A stretch of DNA of 64,000 nucleotides from Acidobacteriota bacterium (lineage in GTDB: Bacteria; Acidobacteriota; Terriglobia; 2-12-FULL-54-10), in the NCBI GenBank assembly GCA_016191085.1, contig JACPPJ010000030.1, positions 1 to 64,000 of the forward strand, read 5' to 3'. Position 1 is the first letter of the stretch; every line of letters starts with the position of its first letter. The position numbers and the translations under genes were made by a program. A model generated the notes under the pieces. That model did no database searches. It saw nothing but the letters and a program-made list of their open reading frames with translations, and was not told where the DNA came from. Shown here in pieces: positions 1 to 8,743 of this stretch.

Positions 1-2
1 AC

Positions 3-161
3 GTCATCGAACGCTGTTTCGTGGAAGTCCGTCGCCGGACACGACCCATGGTTTGCTTTGTGAACACTCAGAGCGTAGATCGAATCATCTATGCCATCTT
101 CAATCGCTACAACCCACAATGGAAAAATCGCACCCTCCGGCTTTTTACACAGGCAGCTTGA
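3..161 (+). CDS. Mutator/IS256-type transposase, C-terminal end (cut by window edge)
   Basis: An open frame running in from the left edge encodes about 52 residues ending at a TGA at 159-161. The peptide (for example VIERCFVEVRRRTRP and FVNTQSVDRIIYAIFNRY) matches the C-terminal tail of Mutator-family (IS256-like) transposases, where an E-rich helix is followed by an RRTR stretch. Such enzymes are DDE transposases that move the element by cut or copy and paste. The catalytic residues and the start lie outside the window, so it cannot be said whether the gene is intact. It is followed by non-coding, repeat-bearing DNA and a decayed gene pair, which suggests an old insertion region. Confidence 0.7.
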   Translation, partial: VIERCFVEVRRRTRPMVCFVNTQSVDRIIYAIFNRYNPQWKNRTLRLFTQAA

Positions 162-582
162 CATCACCGGGAACCGTGGTTTCACTGTCGTACGTAGAGC
201 ATTTTTAGTATTGTTGTAGACCGAGACGGATTCGTGAGGGCACGGCTTCAGCCATGCCGCAACCGCGCAGACTAGCGGGGCCTTTAGGCCCTGAGGTTCA
301 GGCCTTCAGTGGCTAAAGCCGTGCGGATTGGCAGCGTTTTTTCGGCATGACTGAAATCATGATTATTTACTTCACGAAAGTATTTAACCACCTTCGGCAG
401 TGTGGAAGGTCCTGGGGTGTCCGTCTTATTGAGTGCCCGTTGTTCCAACCTTTACCGCTTTCGCGGCTGGCCTGTTTTGTGTTGTCGTTTTTTAAGCGAC
501 CAGTGCCATTAGAGTTGGTGGGAAGCGCAAAGCACCCCAGAACCGTCCGCATTATAACACTCGTCAATGTTAAGATCGTCCG
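162..582. other. Gap with no supported gene; contains a palindromic repeat
   Basis: After the transposase stop no convincing gene is visible. Open frames here have no SD, no recognisable domain and an odd composition. The only structured element is the palindromic repeat at 238-326. The DNA is visibly more A/T-rich than the rest of the window. Confidence 0.5.
238..326. repeat. REP-like palindromic unit, family A, copy 1
   Basis: The segment opens with an imperfect hairpin (GGCACGGCT, TC, AGCCATGCC) and continues with a second hairpin (GGGCC, TTTA, GGCCC) followed by CTGAGGTTCAGG, CTTCAGTGGCT and AAAGCCGTGC. The same ordered modules (a GGGCAC-type hairpin, a GCGCTTTAGCGCC-type hairpin, a CTGAGGTnCGAACCTCAG core, then GCGGCT) recur near 7608, 11814 and 24872, so this is a dispersed family. 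The outer GCACGGCTTCAGCC and GGCTAAAGCCGTGC arms could also pair with each other over the full length. Confidence 0.7.
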
Positions 583-1452
583 ATGCTTTTCAAACGTCAT
601 TGTCGAGCTTTGGGCGGACCCGCTTTACTCCATGCTCGCATCTGGCGTGCTGGCTACACGGCGATTACACGTCTTCCTTATATTACGCCTACCTCCTCAG
701 TTGTCGTCACAGTGGTATACAACTTGGTCAAGGAGGGGCCTATAAGGACCTTTCCTTGGGACACGCTTATCGTGTTTTTCGTCAGCATGGCGGTCATCTT
801 CTCCCTGAGGTTTCTGTGGTACGCATGTTGGGGATTAAATCGCGCTCCGCGCCCTATCCTTTCTAAGAATATCCAGAAAAGGTTGTTGGTCTATTTGTGT
901 GAAAAACGTGAGGATTGTGGGTGTTCTACCAGCCCACAAGTTGACATTATAGATTTAGGGAATGACCAAGCGTTTTGTGAACAGATTCAGAGCATTCTTC
1001 ATCAGGCTCGTTACAGAGGCACCCTCTACACGAAGTCTCCCGTGGTTTATGGGGGAAGGAAAGTTCGATAGGGGCGTTCATATAGTAGGGATGAATCCGA
1101 AAGTAATGAAAGTTATGAAAGATGCCTTGCTTCAAATTGGATTAAAAGCAACGGTCCATCGGCTCAATCATCCTGCGGGATTTCCGACGGTAATCTTTAG
1201 GAGCTTAGACTGTCAACTCTTCAAACGTCAAAACAGGTGCCTTAACCATATGTTGCAGGGTGTCAAGAGGTCCGTACGGTTTCGACGGTTGAAGCGGAAC
1301 TCCATCTCCGCGAGGTAGGCGGGGAGATGTTTTGCGCTGATCTTATGCCAAGAGCCGATGATGCCGCGCTTGAGAAGGTGCCGACGCGAAAGTTGGTGGC
1401 GTCGATAAAGAAGGACTTGAGGGAAACGTTGAAAAGGGGGCCGAAGAAATGA
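583..1452 (+). pseudogene. Decayed membrane-anchored hypothetical gene, broken by frame changes
   Basis: No known family is recognised. Frame 583-1068 encodes a hydrophobic helix (around DTLIVFFVSMAVIFSLRF) followed by a soluble stretch with VDIIDLGNDQAFCEQIQ. Near 1055-1062, at a G/A-rich run, coding quality moves to another frame (KFDRGVHIVGMNPKVMKVMK, then GLKATVHRLNHPAGFPTVIF). A third frame carries the last 60 or so residues, ending KRGPKK at a TGA at 1450-1452. That stop overlaps the ATG of the next gene as ATGA, a normal operon junction, so the 3' end was a real gene. The third segment has no start codon of its own, which supports one ancestral gene broken by at least two indels. The true start is unclear; the ATG at 787 is possible. 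Sequencing error is an alternative to decay. Confidence 0.4.
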
Positions 1453-1715
1453 CTGTGGAGAATAGAACGCTTATTGAGTTGGGAGATATTGTATCCGTTG
1501 AGTATGTTTGTAAGGAGTGTAATTCCCGACTATCCATGCCCGCTGATAGGTGGTGGAAGGGTGCCTGAGAATTGCCCAAATTGTAACCGACTCCACGATT
1601 GGTTCCCTCGGGATGACTCCACAATAAAAGAGAATACGAGAATGTTGTTGTCCGCTATCTCTATATTGACAGACCCGAAGACGGAGATGAAATTCTCGCT
1701 ACGCTTAGAGGTTAG
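1449..1715 (+). pseudogene. Zinc-ribbon small protein, frameshifted twice
   Basis: The ATG at 1449 overlaps the preceding TGA (ATGA). The first 39 codons read MTVENRTLIELGDIVSVEYV, then CKECNSRL, and hit a TGA at 1566. A neighbouring frame continues with ENCPNCNRLHDWFP, giving the second CxxC of a four-cysteine zinc ribbon, up to about 1640. The original frame then resumes with VVVRYLYIDRPEDGDEILAT and stops at TAG 1713-1715. Two compensating indels (near 1555-1562 and 1622-1640) would restore an 88-residue or so zinc-ribbon protein. The stop is directly followed by an SD and the ATG of another reading frame, so the operon logic is preserved. Function is unknown. Confidence 0.5.
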
Positions 1716-1723
1716 GAGAAATC

Positions 1724-1771
1724 ATGCCCTTACAGGTCTACACCAATTGTGAAAACGCTCTAGCGGCTTGA
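1724..1771 (+). pseudogene. Truncated start of a third gene of the decayed operon
   Basis: An ATG at 1724 is preceded by AGGAG at 1714-1718 with 5-nt spacing, an excellent ribosome-binding site. The frame gives only MPLQVYTNCENALAA before a TGA at 1769-1771, which overlaps the 3' end of the opposite-strand amidase. It looks like the 5' stub of a gene whose body was lost at the junction between the decayed segment and the amidase locus. Confidence 0.35.
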
Positions 1772-4066
1772 ACGCTGCTGATCAACCGGCACAGGCCCAA
1801 ATGCAGGCGGCGGAATGCGGTGGTGAGTGGCGGCTTCGTAGGCTGAAGCCGCTTTGATCACGTCGGGATCGCTGCCGGGGCCTGCCCAGAACATCATGCT
1901 GATCGGTAGGGGATGCGGCAGGTCCACCTTAACGTCTCCGGTTACGGCGATGTACTTCTTCTTGTCCGGGCTCAATACATATTTCGGGTCATAGGCAACG
2001 GTGACGAAGCCCGCTGGAACATCGACTTCCGGACTGCCAAGAAGCGCGGTGAAACGCTGGCAACAACTTGCCGACCCCCGATGGTTCACTTCGGGCTCCG
2101 ACGCCCCGCCCAGTCGGTACGCCGGGAGTGTATTCTCCGGATTCACGAACACGTCGATTTTGTTTTCCTGCATCACTTTCATAATGACCATGCGATTGAC
2201 CGACTGCATCTGCAGGTAGCTGATTCCGTCCGGATCGGGTCGGGGATCCTTGCTTTCTGCGGCATTCAATGCCCGTGCTCGTTCCGCATCGGTCTTGAAT
2301 GTAGCGTTGGCTACCCAACTCGCCCAATCCTTCACTCGCGCGTCGACCCGCCGGGCCAGATACTCGTTAGCCCTTAATATAGTCGCCGGATTTGTATAAC
2401 CTTCGCTGATGCTGCGAAGGTTGATCTTGTCCGACAGTGGAGCCCTGTGCATCCCCAAGGCAACGTCATAGTCAACCGACGTTACGTCCCAACCAGGAAC
2501 GGCAAACTCCAATTCACCGGTCGGCGTTTTCCGATAGAAGTATTCGGGCACGTTGTGTGAATAAACCTCGGCAATGGCATCCCGGAACGTGTATTTCATG
2601 TTGGGGACCGAGGGATCATCCGGATACATCGGGTCCACCGACTCCACCAGCTCGGCGCCCAATTTGTCGCGCAGTACCGCCTTGATCTCCTTATCGATTT
2701 GATCGCTGATCGCCACGTCGTTCTTGGTGTGCTTCACCATGAACTCTCGCACGACACCGATGCGCATGCCCTTGAGCGGCTTGTCCTTCACCGCTGAGTC
2801 CGGCACCAGAAAGCTTGCATACGGCTCCTTCGGTATGATTCCCTTCGGGATCGCGGTGAACATGTCATCAGATTTGTAGCCCTTGATCGCATCCAGCACA
2901 ATGGTCGCATCTTGTACGGTCTTGCAATGTATCCCCGCGCGGTCTCCGGAGTCGCTGTAAATAGTTCCACCATCCATGAGCACACCCTTCGTCGTCAGAA
3001 GATTGACCACGCCATTTCGCGAAGCCGGTCCCTTGCAGGACGCTGAGGTCTGCTCGCAAATTCCGCACGTCACAAGATTCGCCGATACGGAAACACCGGA
3101 TCCATTGCTCGTTCCACGGGGCACGCGCGCGGTGTCATACGGGTTGCACGCCTGACCGCCCCAGGGAGCATATTGCAGATTCGTCTCGGGGAATTCCATG
3201 GTCGGCTGATGCGGGCCCTGAGCGGATGCTCCCGGAACATTGCTCGCTGTGGACACGGCATAGATGATCGCGCCTTTGCTGCGCAGCACCGCGATGTCGG
3301 GCGAATCGACCCTCGGTACGTCCATGGCGAAGTTCACGTCGTTTCCGCCTGTGCTCCGCATGTCTTTCGAGTCGTACCAGTCCTTCAAGGAGAAAACTGC
3401 GCAGTACATGGGAAGCTTCGCCAAGTCTGGGTTGCGTCCGTGTTGCCGATCCAGCTCAGCGGCGCGTTCCAGGGCATCCGGTTGTTTGCGAAACTCTTCG
3501 CAGGCCGCAGGGGCGCCTGGCGGGAGAGGCCCGGCAGATGGAGCCTTGTCAAAGTCACCCTTACAGGTAATGGAGCGTTCGCCGCGAATATTTAAGGTCT
3601 CAAGTGCATTAAGCTGCCCCGCTTCCGGAATGCCGACACGCCAGCCGTACTGTAACTGCACCCTCGGGTCCGAGACTGACGTGATCATTTTCCCGAGTTC
3701 TAGAGGGAGGCCGGTGTACTGATCTAGATTGGGGAAAACGGTTGAGGCAGGGACCGTCTGGGTCGGATACTTGAGCAGTGATCCCGCCCGCATCATGCCT
3801 GCTGCTGGAGGAATCGGCGCACCATCCTTGGTGAGGAGCGCCGTGCAAACGCCGTTATAGGTCTTCGCCCGATCTAGATAAGCTTTCACAACGCCTCGGC
3901 AGGTTGTCTGTCCGGCGCGTATCGCATTCTGAATATCAGCGATTGACGCTTCTTCGATTTGGAACCCGCCCAGCTGTGCCCGCGCCGAGATAGTCGCGAC
4001 CATCACCGTCGCCGCCGTTATCATTAAGCAGCCCATGAACGCCTTGAGCTGTCTTTTAATTGCCAT
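1760..4066 (-). CDS. Exported amidase-signature family hydrolase
   Basis: A 768-residue member of the amidase signature family, which hydrolyses amide bonds through a Ser-cisSer-Lys triad. A signal peptide covers about residues 1-30 (KRQ, hydrophobic core, ISARAQ), so it acts in the periplasm or outside. The candidate catalytic Lys is K228 in SLKDWYDSKDM. The Ser-rich GTSNGSG segment (318-324) and EQTSASCKGPAS (338-349) would supply the cis-Ser and the nucleophile S343. It is longer than the usual 450-550 residues, with extra sequence before the Lys motif and a rather Cys-rich core (CGICEQTSASC). The SD AAGGAGGA lies about 9 nt before the ATG at 4066. It is monocistronic. The substrate cannot be inferred; the fold assignment is firm. 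Confidence 0.85.
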   Translation of the reverse strand: MAIKRQLKAFMGCLMITAATVMVATISARAQLGGFQIEEASIADIQNAIRAGQTTCRGVVKAYLDRAKTYNGVCTALLTKDGAPIPPAAGMMRAGSLLKYPTQTVPASTVFPNLDQYTGLPLELGKMITSVSDPRVQLQYGWRVGIPEAGQLNALETLNIRGERSITCKGDFDKAPSAGPLPPGAPAACEEFRKQPDALERAAELDRQHGRNPDLAKLPMYCAVFSLKDWYDSKDMRSTGGNDVNFAMDVPRVDSPDIAVLRSKGAIIYAVSTASNVPGASAQGPHQPTMEFPETNLQYAPWGGQACNPYDTARVPRGTSNGSGVSVSANLVTCGICEQTSASCKGPASRNGVVNLLTTKGVLMDGGTIYSDSGDRAGIHCKTVQDATIVLDAIKGYKSDDMFTAIPKGIIPKEPYASFLVPDSAVKDKPLKGMRIGVVREFMVKHTKNDVAISDQIDKEIKAVLRDKLGAELVESVDPMYPDDPSVPNMKYTFRDAIAEVYSHNVPEYFYRKTPTGELEFAVPGWDVTSVDYDVALGMHRAPLSDKINLRSISEGYTNPATILRANEYLARRVDARVKDWASWVANATFKTDAERARALNAAESKDPRPDPDGISYLQMQSVNRMVIMKVMQENKIDVFVNPENTLPAYRLGGASEPEVNHRGSASCCQRFTALLGSPEVDVPAGFVTVAYDPKYVLSPDKKKYIAVTGDVKVDLPHPLPISMMFWAGPGSDPDVIKAASAYEAATHHRIPPPAFGPVPVDQQRSSR

Positions 4067-4880
4067 TTCAGTCGTCCTCCTTCAGGCGCGGATGCGAAAC
4101 ATTTCATGGTTTGCGAACCGAGCTTCGCGCGCACGAGCAATTGCTGGCCGATTTGTCCCTGCCGCCAGACCCATCCGAACGCCTCTTCATAAACACAAAC
4201 CGCCTAAGTCTATCGGCGTATTGCGTGCAACGCAAATACGTTTTCAGCGGGGAGGGTAACTAAGACAACCGAACTATTCCAAAGCAGTTTGAACGCATTT
4301 TCGCGGATAAGTCCTCAGAAGTCGCCTAGCGTTTACAAATGCCTGCCAGGGTCGGGATAGCTGGCGAGAAACGGGGGTTCTGGAAATAGTCATGCCTTTT
4401 CGTCTGCTGTTTACGAATTCGACAAGGAGAGCGGGGGGAATTTCTGTGCCACTTGGTTAAATCGCAATGAGAAAATTCCAGAGATGATCGGTGCAATCTT
4501 TTTTGAAACGTAGATAAAAACGTAGATGAAGAAGCACCCAGGCGCAATAAAATTCCACAAAGCAAATAGACTTCGGCCAAGCCATTGAACCGTAAGCAAA
4601 TGAAAAACGGGGCGAAGCGGGGGAGGCGTTGCCGCCTCCCCCAACTCATCGGAATGAGTTTCCGGCAGAGTATTCCTTGGCGGTTGCTCTCCAGCAGAGC
4701 CGCCTCCGCTTTCCCTGCCGCGCTCATTCTGAAATGATTAACTCCGTTCGGCTACTTTTTTCAGCGAACGGCAACTGTAGAATCTACAATATCCTCTTCT
4801 GACAGGCTTCGCAGGAAGACCGTGAGCCGTTTTCGACCCTCTGCTCAAAAGTCGGGAGACGCCGTCCAACACTGCAACGA
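4067..4880. other. Gene-poor gap with hairpins
   Basis: No convincing gene is present; open frames here are short, lack SD sequences and have no recognisable domain. A direct repeat (AAACGTAGAT twice) occurs near 4507-4528. Two small hairpins, CCGTTCG/CGAACGG at about 4744-4771 and TGTAGA/TCTACA near 4776-4788, follow the 3' end of the mbfA-like gene and may help end its transcript, although no U-tract is present. Confidence 0.4.
4619..4642. other. Perfect 10-bp hairpin
   Basis: GGGGGAGGCG at 4619-4628 pairs perfectly with CGCCTCCCCC at 4633-4642 across a TTGC loop. The stem is very stable, but neither side has a T-run, so a classical intrinsic terminator is not demonstrated. It lies between the 5' side of the amidase and the 3' side of the mbfA-like gene. 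Confidence 0.5.
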
Positions 4881-5837
4881 TTATGAACTGCCGATCAACA
4901 CGCCGGCACCGAAGACTAAGACGCCGCCCAGTGCTACCTCTGTTGCAGCCGACAGCATGGGCGTATCCATGTAACGGTGACGAATCCAGGTAATGACGGT
5001 GAGTTCCAATACTACAACCGCGACGGCAACGATCATAGCAGCGCGAAAGCTGGGGATCAGGAACGGCACAGTATGACCAACTCCGCCCAGCGCAGTCATG
5101 GCGCCGCAGATCAGGCCCCGCGCCCAGGGATGGCCGCGGCCCGTGAGAGTTCCGTCATCGGACAACGCCTCGGCAAATCCCATGCTGATTCCGGCGCCGG
5201 CCGATGCTGCCAAGCCGACGAGGAAGGCGTCCCAACTGCTCTTGGTTGCCAGAGCGGCGGCGAATAGTGGAGCGAGCGTCGAAACCGATCCGTCCATCAG
5301 GCCCGCGAGTCCCGGCTGCACCACCTGCAGCACGAAAAGCCGCCGCCGGGCGTGCTCCTCGTCCTCTCTCGCTTCAGGCCGGAGCTTTTCTTCCGTCAGC
5401 TCCTGCGCGCGGTCCTCATGCGTGCGTTCTTCCTGGGCCAGGTCGTCCAGCAGTTGGCGGACACTTGCGTCGTGGGTGCATGCCGCTGCTCTCTCGTAGA
5501 ACCGCCGAGTCTCCACTTCCATCGCGCTGGCCTGGTTGCGAACCGCGTCCAGCCGCAACGGAGTCATCAGCCAGACCGGTCTTCTCTGGACGAAACCTTT
5601 CACGTCCTGCCGTCGAATGAGCGGAATGTGTTCGCCGAATTTCTGGCGGTACAAGTCGATCAGCCGTCGCCGGTGGTCAGATTCCTCTCGCCGCATGGCC
5701 GCGAAAACGGTGGCCGAGGCAGGATAATTCTCCCGCAAGCCTTCCGCGAAATCCGCGTAGACGCGCTCGTCTTCCTCCTCGAGAGAAATTGCCAGCGCCA
5801 GAATCTCCCGCTCCGATAGAGTATTAAAGTTCTTCAT
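4881..5837 (-). CDS. mbfA: MbfA-like membrane ferritin / VIT1-family iron exporter
   Basis: A 318-residue protein joining an N-terminal ferritin-like four-helix domain (about residues 1-160) to a C-terminal VIT1/CCC1-type membrane domain (about 170-318). Ferritin-type ligands are visible in [27 protein letters not shown] and QEERTHED, i.e. two ExxH sites. The membrane part begins [20 protein letters not shown], typical of the VIT family. MbfA proteins of rhizobia and agrobacteria export iron and protect against iron and peroxide stress; that role is inferred here. The ATG at 5837 is chosen because AAGGA lies 10 nt upstream and relatives begin at this [16 protein letters not shown] point; an in-frame TTG at 5858 is less likely. 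It is divergent from the DUF72 gene. Confidence 0.88.
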   Translation of the reverse strand: MKNFNTLSEREILALAISLEEEDERVYADFAEGLRENYPASATVFAAMRREESDHRRRLIDLYRQKFGEHIPLIRRQDVKGFVQRRPVWLMTPLRLDAVRNQASAMEVETRRFYERAAACTHDASVRQLLDDLAQEERTHEDRAQELTEEKLRPEAREDEEHARRRLFVLQVVQPGLAGLMDGSVSTLAPLFAAALATKSSWDAFLVGLAASAGAGISMGFAEALSDDGTLTGRGHPWARGLICGAMTALGGVGHTVPFLIPSFRAAMIVAVAVVVLELTVITWIRHRYMDTPMLSAATEVALGGVLVFGAGVLIGSS

Positions 5838-6007
5838 TTCAGGCGCATCCTTGAACAATTGCGATATGTCTCAGTAGTTCACGTATGCTCAGCACAAAAT
5901 GCTCCTATTTCTGGGCCAGTATACAACGGGGCCTCAAATTGATCGCTTCGCACAGGCGCACGATCATGCGGCTGCGGGTGAGTTATCATCGAACTAAGGC
6001 GGAAACA

Positions 6008-6724
6008 ATGGCAGAACTTTTTGCCGGCACATCCGGCTTTGCTTATACATCTTGGAAACCCGAGTTCTACCCTGCTGAGTTACCGTCCAAGCAATTCCTG
6101 TCGCATTACTCACGCCGGTTGAACTGCGTAGAGATCAACTATACGTTCCGGCGCCTCCCAGCCGCGAAGACTCTGGAGGGCTGGATCGCGGCGACTCCGC
6201 CGGGATTCATATTTGCGGTGAAAGTCAACCAGCGCATCACGCACATTCTGCGCCTGAAGAACGCGGGTGAGGCGACAAAGCAGTTTTTGAATGCCATCGA
6301 GCCTCTACTTGCAGCCAAGCGGCTTGGCCCGATACTCTTCCAGCTTCCTCCGCAGCTCAAGTGTGACGCGGCGACCCTTGAAGCTTTTCTACACGAACTA
6401 CCGCGTGTGCTACGGTGCGCCTTTGAATTTCGACACGAGTCGTGGTTTTGCGAGCCGGTGTATAGCCTCCTTCGGAAGCGCAGCGTGGCGCTCTGCGTGG
6501 CGGAATCTGGTACGCTGGAATCGCCGGAAGTGATCACGGCAGACTTCATCTATTATCGGTTTCGTAAGCCGGAGTATGAAGCCAAGGAACTGCGAAGCAT
6601 CACAGCAAGATTGAAAGAGGTTCTAACTAGCGGGCGAGATGTGTATGCGTTTTTCAAACATGAGGGCGACCCCGCCGGAGCAATTTACGCCGAGAGATTC
6701 CTGAAAGCGCTGGCTTCGACATAG
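6008..6724 (+). CDS. DUF72 family protein (YecE-like TIM barrel)
   Basis: About 238 residues beginning MAELFAGTSGFAYTSWKPEF, the hallmark start of DUF72/YecE proteins, followed by LNCVEINYTFRRLP, FAVKVNQRITH, LFQLPPQLKCD, FEFRHESWF and a late DVYAFFKHEGDPAGAIYAERF. The fold is a TIM barrel of unknown biochemical function. The ATG at 6008 is chosen over an in-frame upstream start at 5885 because AAGGCGGAAACA gives a good SD and the upstream 41 residues resemble nothing in the family. It is divergently transcribed from mbfA, with about 170 bp between, and faces the wrecked ligase gene. Confidence 0.85.
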   Translation: MAELFAGTSGFAYTSWKPEFYPAELPSKQFLSHYSRRLNCVEINYTFRRLPAAKTLEGWIAATPPGFIFAVKVNQRITHILRLKNAGEATKQFLNAIEPLLAAKRLGPILFQLPPQLKCDAATLEAFLHELPRVLRCAFEFRHESWFCEPVYSLLRKRSVALCVAESGTLESPEVITADFIYYRFRKPEYEAKELRSITARLKEVLTSGRDVYAFFKHEGDPAGAIYAERFLKALAST

Positions 6725-6742
6725 TAGATTAGTAGACCCCGT

Positions 6743-7590
6743 TTAAACCGGCACAGCCAATGTTTGTACGGCCTGGAGTGTGTCAGTCTGTTCCGGTGTT
6801 TTGTCCGGCCGGTAGCGCTTCACACGTGCAAAGCGTAGCGCCACGCCGCTGGGATAACGTGGGCTGATCTGGACGTCGTTAAATACGATCTCGGCGAGTA
6901 ACTTGGGTTCAACGTAGACTGTGTAGGCGTCGCTGGCAATCTGCATTTTTGAAAGCTCCTCAGTCTGCCATGCGAGCATTTCATCAGTGAGGCTCTTGAA
7001 GGTTTTTCAAATCATGGCGAAGCCGCCCTTTTCGGTATCGCGCGCGCCCAGGTGCAGGTTGCTGAGCCAGCGATGGCGGCGGCCATGACCCTACTCAGCA
7101 GCTAGGATCACCAGGTCGAGCGTCCTCGGCTGCTTCACTTTTAACCAGCTTTGACCGCGCGCCCCAGCGGCGTAGGTTGAACCGGGCGCTTTGGCCATCA
7201 CGCCCTCGTGGCCTTTCGCCAGCGCCTCTTTTGCGAATGCCTCGGCGCGTTCGTGGTTGCCCGTGATGAGATGCGGCACCACGTCGCGCGAAGGATCTAG
7301 ATCAGCCAGCGCGGAAAAGCGGCCTGCCTGCCGCATCGAGGCTCAGGACCTCACCGTCGAGTATCAGTTCGTTCGCAGGCAGCGCGCGGACCGCTTCCAC
7401 CTCAGGAACGCTGGCGGTCACATCGTTTAAGCTGCGAGTGAATACGGCCACATCATCTCTGGACCGATGTACCTGAACCCGTGCGCCATCGAGCTTATAT
7501 TCAAGAGACGCCTCACCGAGCCGTTGCAGCGCTTCGGAAACGTCTTCCGCCGTCTGCGCCAGCATGAGGTGAACCGGACGGAACAACTGA
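6743..7590 (-). pseudogene. ATP-dependent DNA ligase, disrupted remnant
   Basis: Pieces of an ATP-dependent DNA ligase lie in order on the minus strand. The adenylation motif segment EYKLDGARVQVHR (with the nucleotidyl Lys) is near 7490-7510. PHLITGNHERAEAF and KGHEGVMAKAPGSTYAAGARG (here in shorter pieces) lie at 7140-7290. Then come WLSNLHLGARD, KTFKSLTDEMLAWQTEEL and the OB-fold end FNDVQISPRYPSGVALRFAR near 6840-6980. A frame change follows RPLFRAG near 7320 with a stretch of the usual nucleotidyltransferase domain missing. A stop interrupts near 7091, another stop follows GGFAMI near 7010, and the N-terminal DNA-binding domain is absent. A family-A palindrome sits just at the lost 5' end (7608-7656). 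Not functional as read. Confidence 0.85.
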
Positions 7591-7607
7591 ACACAGCTTC
7601 CGTAAAC

Positions 7608-7656
7608 GGGCGCTTCAGCGCCTGAGTGCGAACCTCAGCGGCTTGAAACCGTGCCC
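7608..7656. repeat. REP-like palindromic unit, family A, copy 2 (short)
   Basis: GGGCGCTTCAGCGCCTGAG is followed by TGCGAACCTCAGCGGCTTG and AAACCGTGCCC. These are the second hairpin, the CTGAG/CTCAG core and the terminal module of family A; the opening GGGCAC hairpin is missing. It abuts the truncated 5' end of the ligase remnant. Confidence 0.7.
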
Positions 7657-7888
7657 TTCCCATAACTCCGATTCGCGAGTTGCCAAATTCTTATTGCTGC
7701 CCACGAGGCGGAGACGATATGATAGGGTTGCTTCAATGATTTTGCGCGGTGGCGCGACCGTTTCTTGAACAAATTCCAATTTGGCGCGTCGCCGAGGGTA
7801 GTTCATCGGTAGCAGCCGGGGTCTGCCGGCGCGCAGCACTCGATCCGCAACGAAGGCCGGTGGCCCCACATCGCCGGACAGGGTGCCC

Positions 7889-8743
7889 ATGCCATACATT
7901 CAGTCTCATACAACAACACGAGGCAGGGCGTCTCCATTGGGTCTTTGGTTCCTTTTCGTGGTGTTGATCGCGTTGTGTTCGGGCTGCGGTCTGCGAGGGA
8001 AGCGCGGCGAGCCGGCATCTGAGATTCCCCGCGTTGTGGACCTCTCGTACCCGTTCGACGAGTCCACCATCTATTGGCCGACCAGCAAGGGTTTCCAGCA
8101 CGAGAAGACGGCGTTCGGACGCACTCCAGCCGGCTATTGGTATTCCAGTTTCAACTATTCTGCGAATGAGCACGGCGGAACTCACATGGATGCGCCCATC
8201 CACTTTGCCGAGGGCAAGGAGTCAGTGGATCAAATTCCTATCCAGCGCCACATCGGCCCAGGAGTGAAGATCGACGTTGTGGAGCAGGCATCGCGCGACC
8301 GTGATTACCGTCTCAGCGCCGATGACGTCCGCGATTGGGAGAGCGACCATGAACGTATCCCGCGCGGCGCCATCGTGCTGGTCCAGACCGGATGGGGACG
8401 CTACTGGCATGATCGCACCAAGTATTTGGGATCGCAAAAGCCGGGCGACGCGAGCGATCTGCACTTTCCCGGCATCGCGCAGGATGCCGCTGAATTTCTT
8501 GCGAAGGAACGCGGCGTCTCGATGGTGGGAATTGACACCGCCAGCCTGGATTATGGAGCCTCAAAGGATTTTATTGTTCATCAAATACTAAGTGAAGGCG
8601 GTATTCCCGGCCTCGAAAACGTTGCTGCGCTCGATCAGTTGCCAGACACTGGTTTTTTAGTGCTGGCACTTCCGATGAAGATTTCGGGCGGCTCCGGCGC
8701 GCCGTGCCGCATCGTCGCGTTGCTGGATCAACATGCAAACTAA
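7889..8743 (+). CDS. Cyclase-family (kynurenine-formamidase-like) hydrolase, membrane-anchored or exported
   Basis: A protein of about 284 residues of the cyclase family (Pfam Cyclase), metal-dependent amidohydrolase-like enzymes that include kynurenine formamidase. The defining HxGTHxDxPxH metal motif is present as HGGTHMDAPIH. Later family segments include RGAIVLVQTGWGRYW, FPGIAQDAAEFLA, VGIDTASLDYG and GIPGLENVAALDQLP. An N-terminal hydrophobic segment (GLWFLFVVLIALCSGC) suggests export; the CSGC end resembles a lipobox but lacks the ideal Leu at -3. The ATG at 7889 follows AGGG by a short spacer; an in-frame GTG at 7883 is possible. It overlaps the following methyltransferase by 11 nt. 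The substrate is unknown. Confidence 0.8.
   Translation: MPYIQSHTTTRGRASPLGLWFLFVVLIALCSGCGLRGKRGEPASEIPRVVDLSYPFDESTIYWPTSKGFQHEKTAFGRTPAGYWYSSFNYSANEHGGTHMDAPIHFAEGKESVDQIPIQRHIGPGVKIDVVEQASRDRDYRLSADDVRDWESDHERIPRGAIVLVQTGWGRYWHDRTKYLGSQKPGDASDLHFPGIAQDAAEFLAKERGVSMVGIDTASLDYGASKDFIVHQILSEGGIPGLENVAALDQLPDTGFLVLALPMKISGGSGAPCRIVALLDQHAN

Noticed and set aside
347-745. A 132-codon frame overlapping the start of the decayed membrane gene
   Set aside because: No SD or family resemblance; the neighbouring frame has the better membrane helix and links to the conserved 3' parts.
4411-4644. Hydrophobic minus-strand frame in the amidase/mbfA gap
   Set aside because: No SD, no homology recognised, and it starts within the hairpin sequence; likely non-coding.
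7615-7899. Minus-strand frame across the gap between the ligase relic and the cyclase gene
   Set aside because: Its C-terminal part is just translated palindromic repeat and the rest lacks domain or SD.
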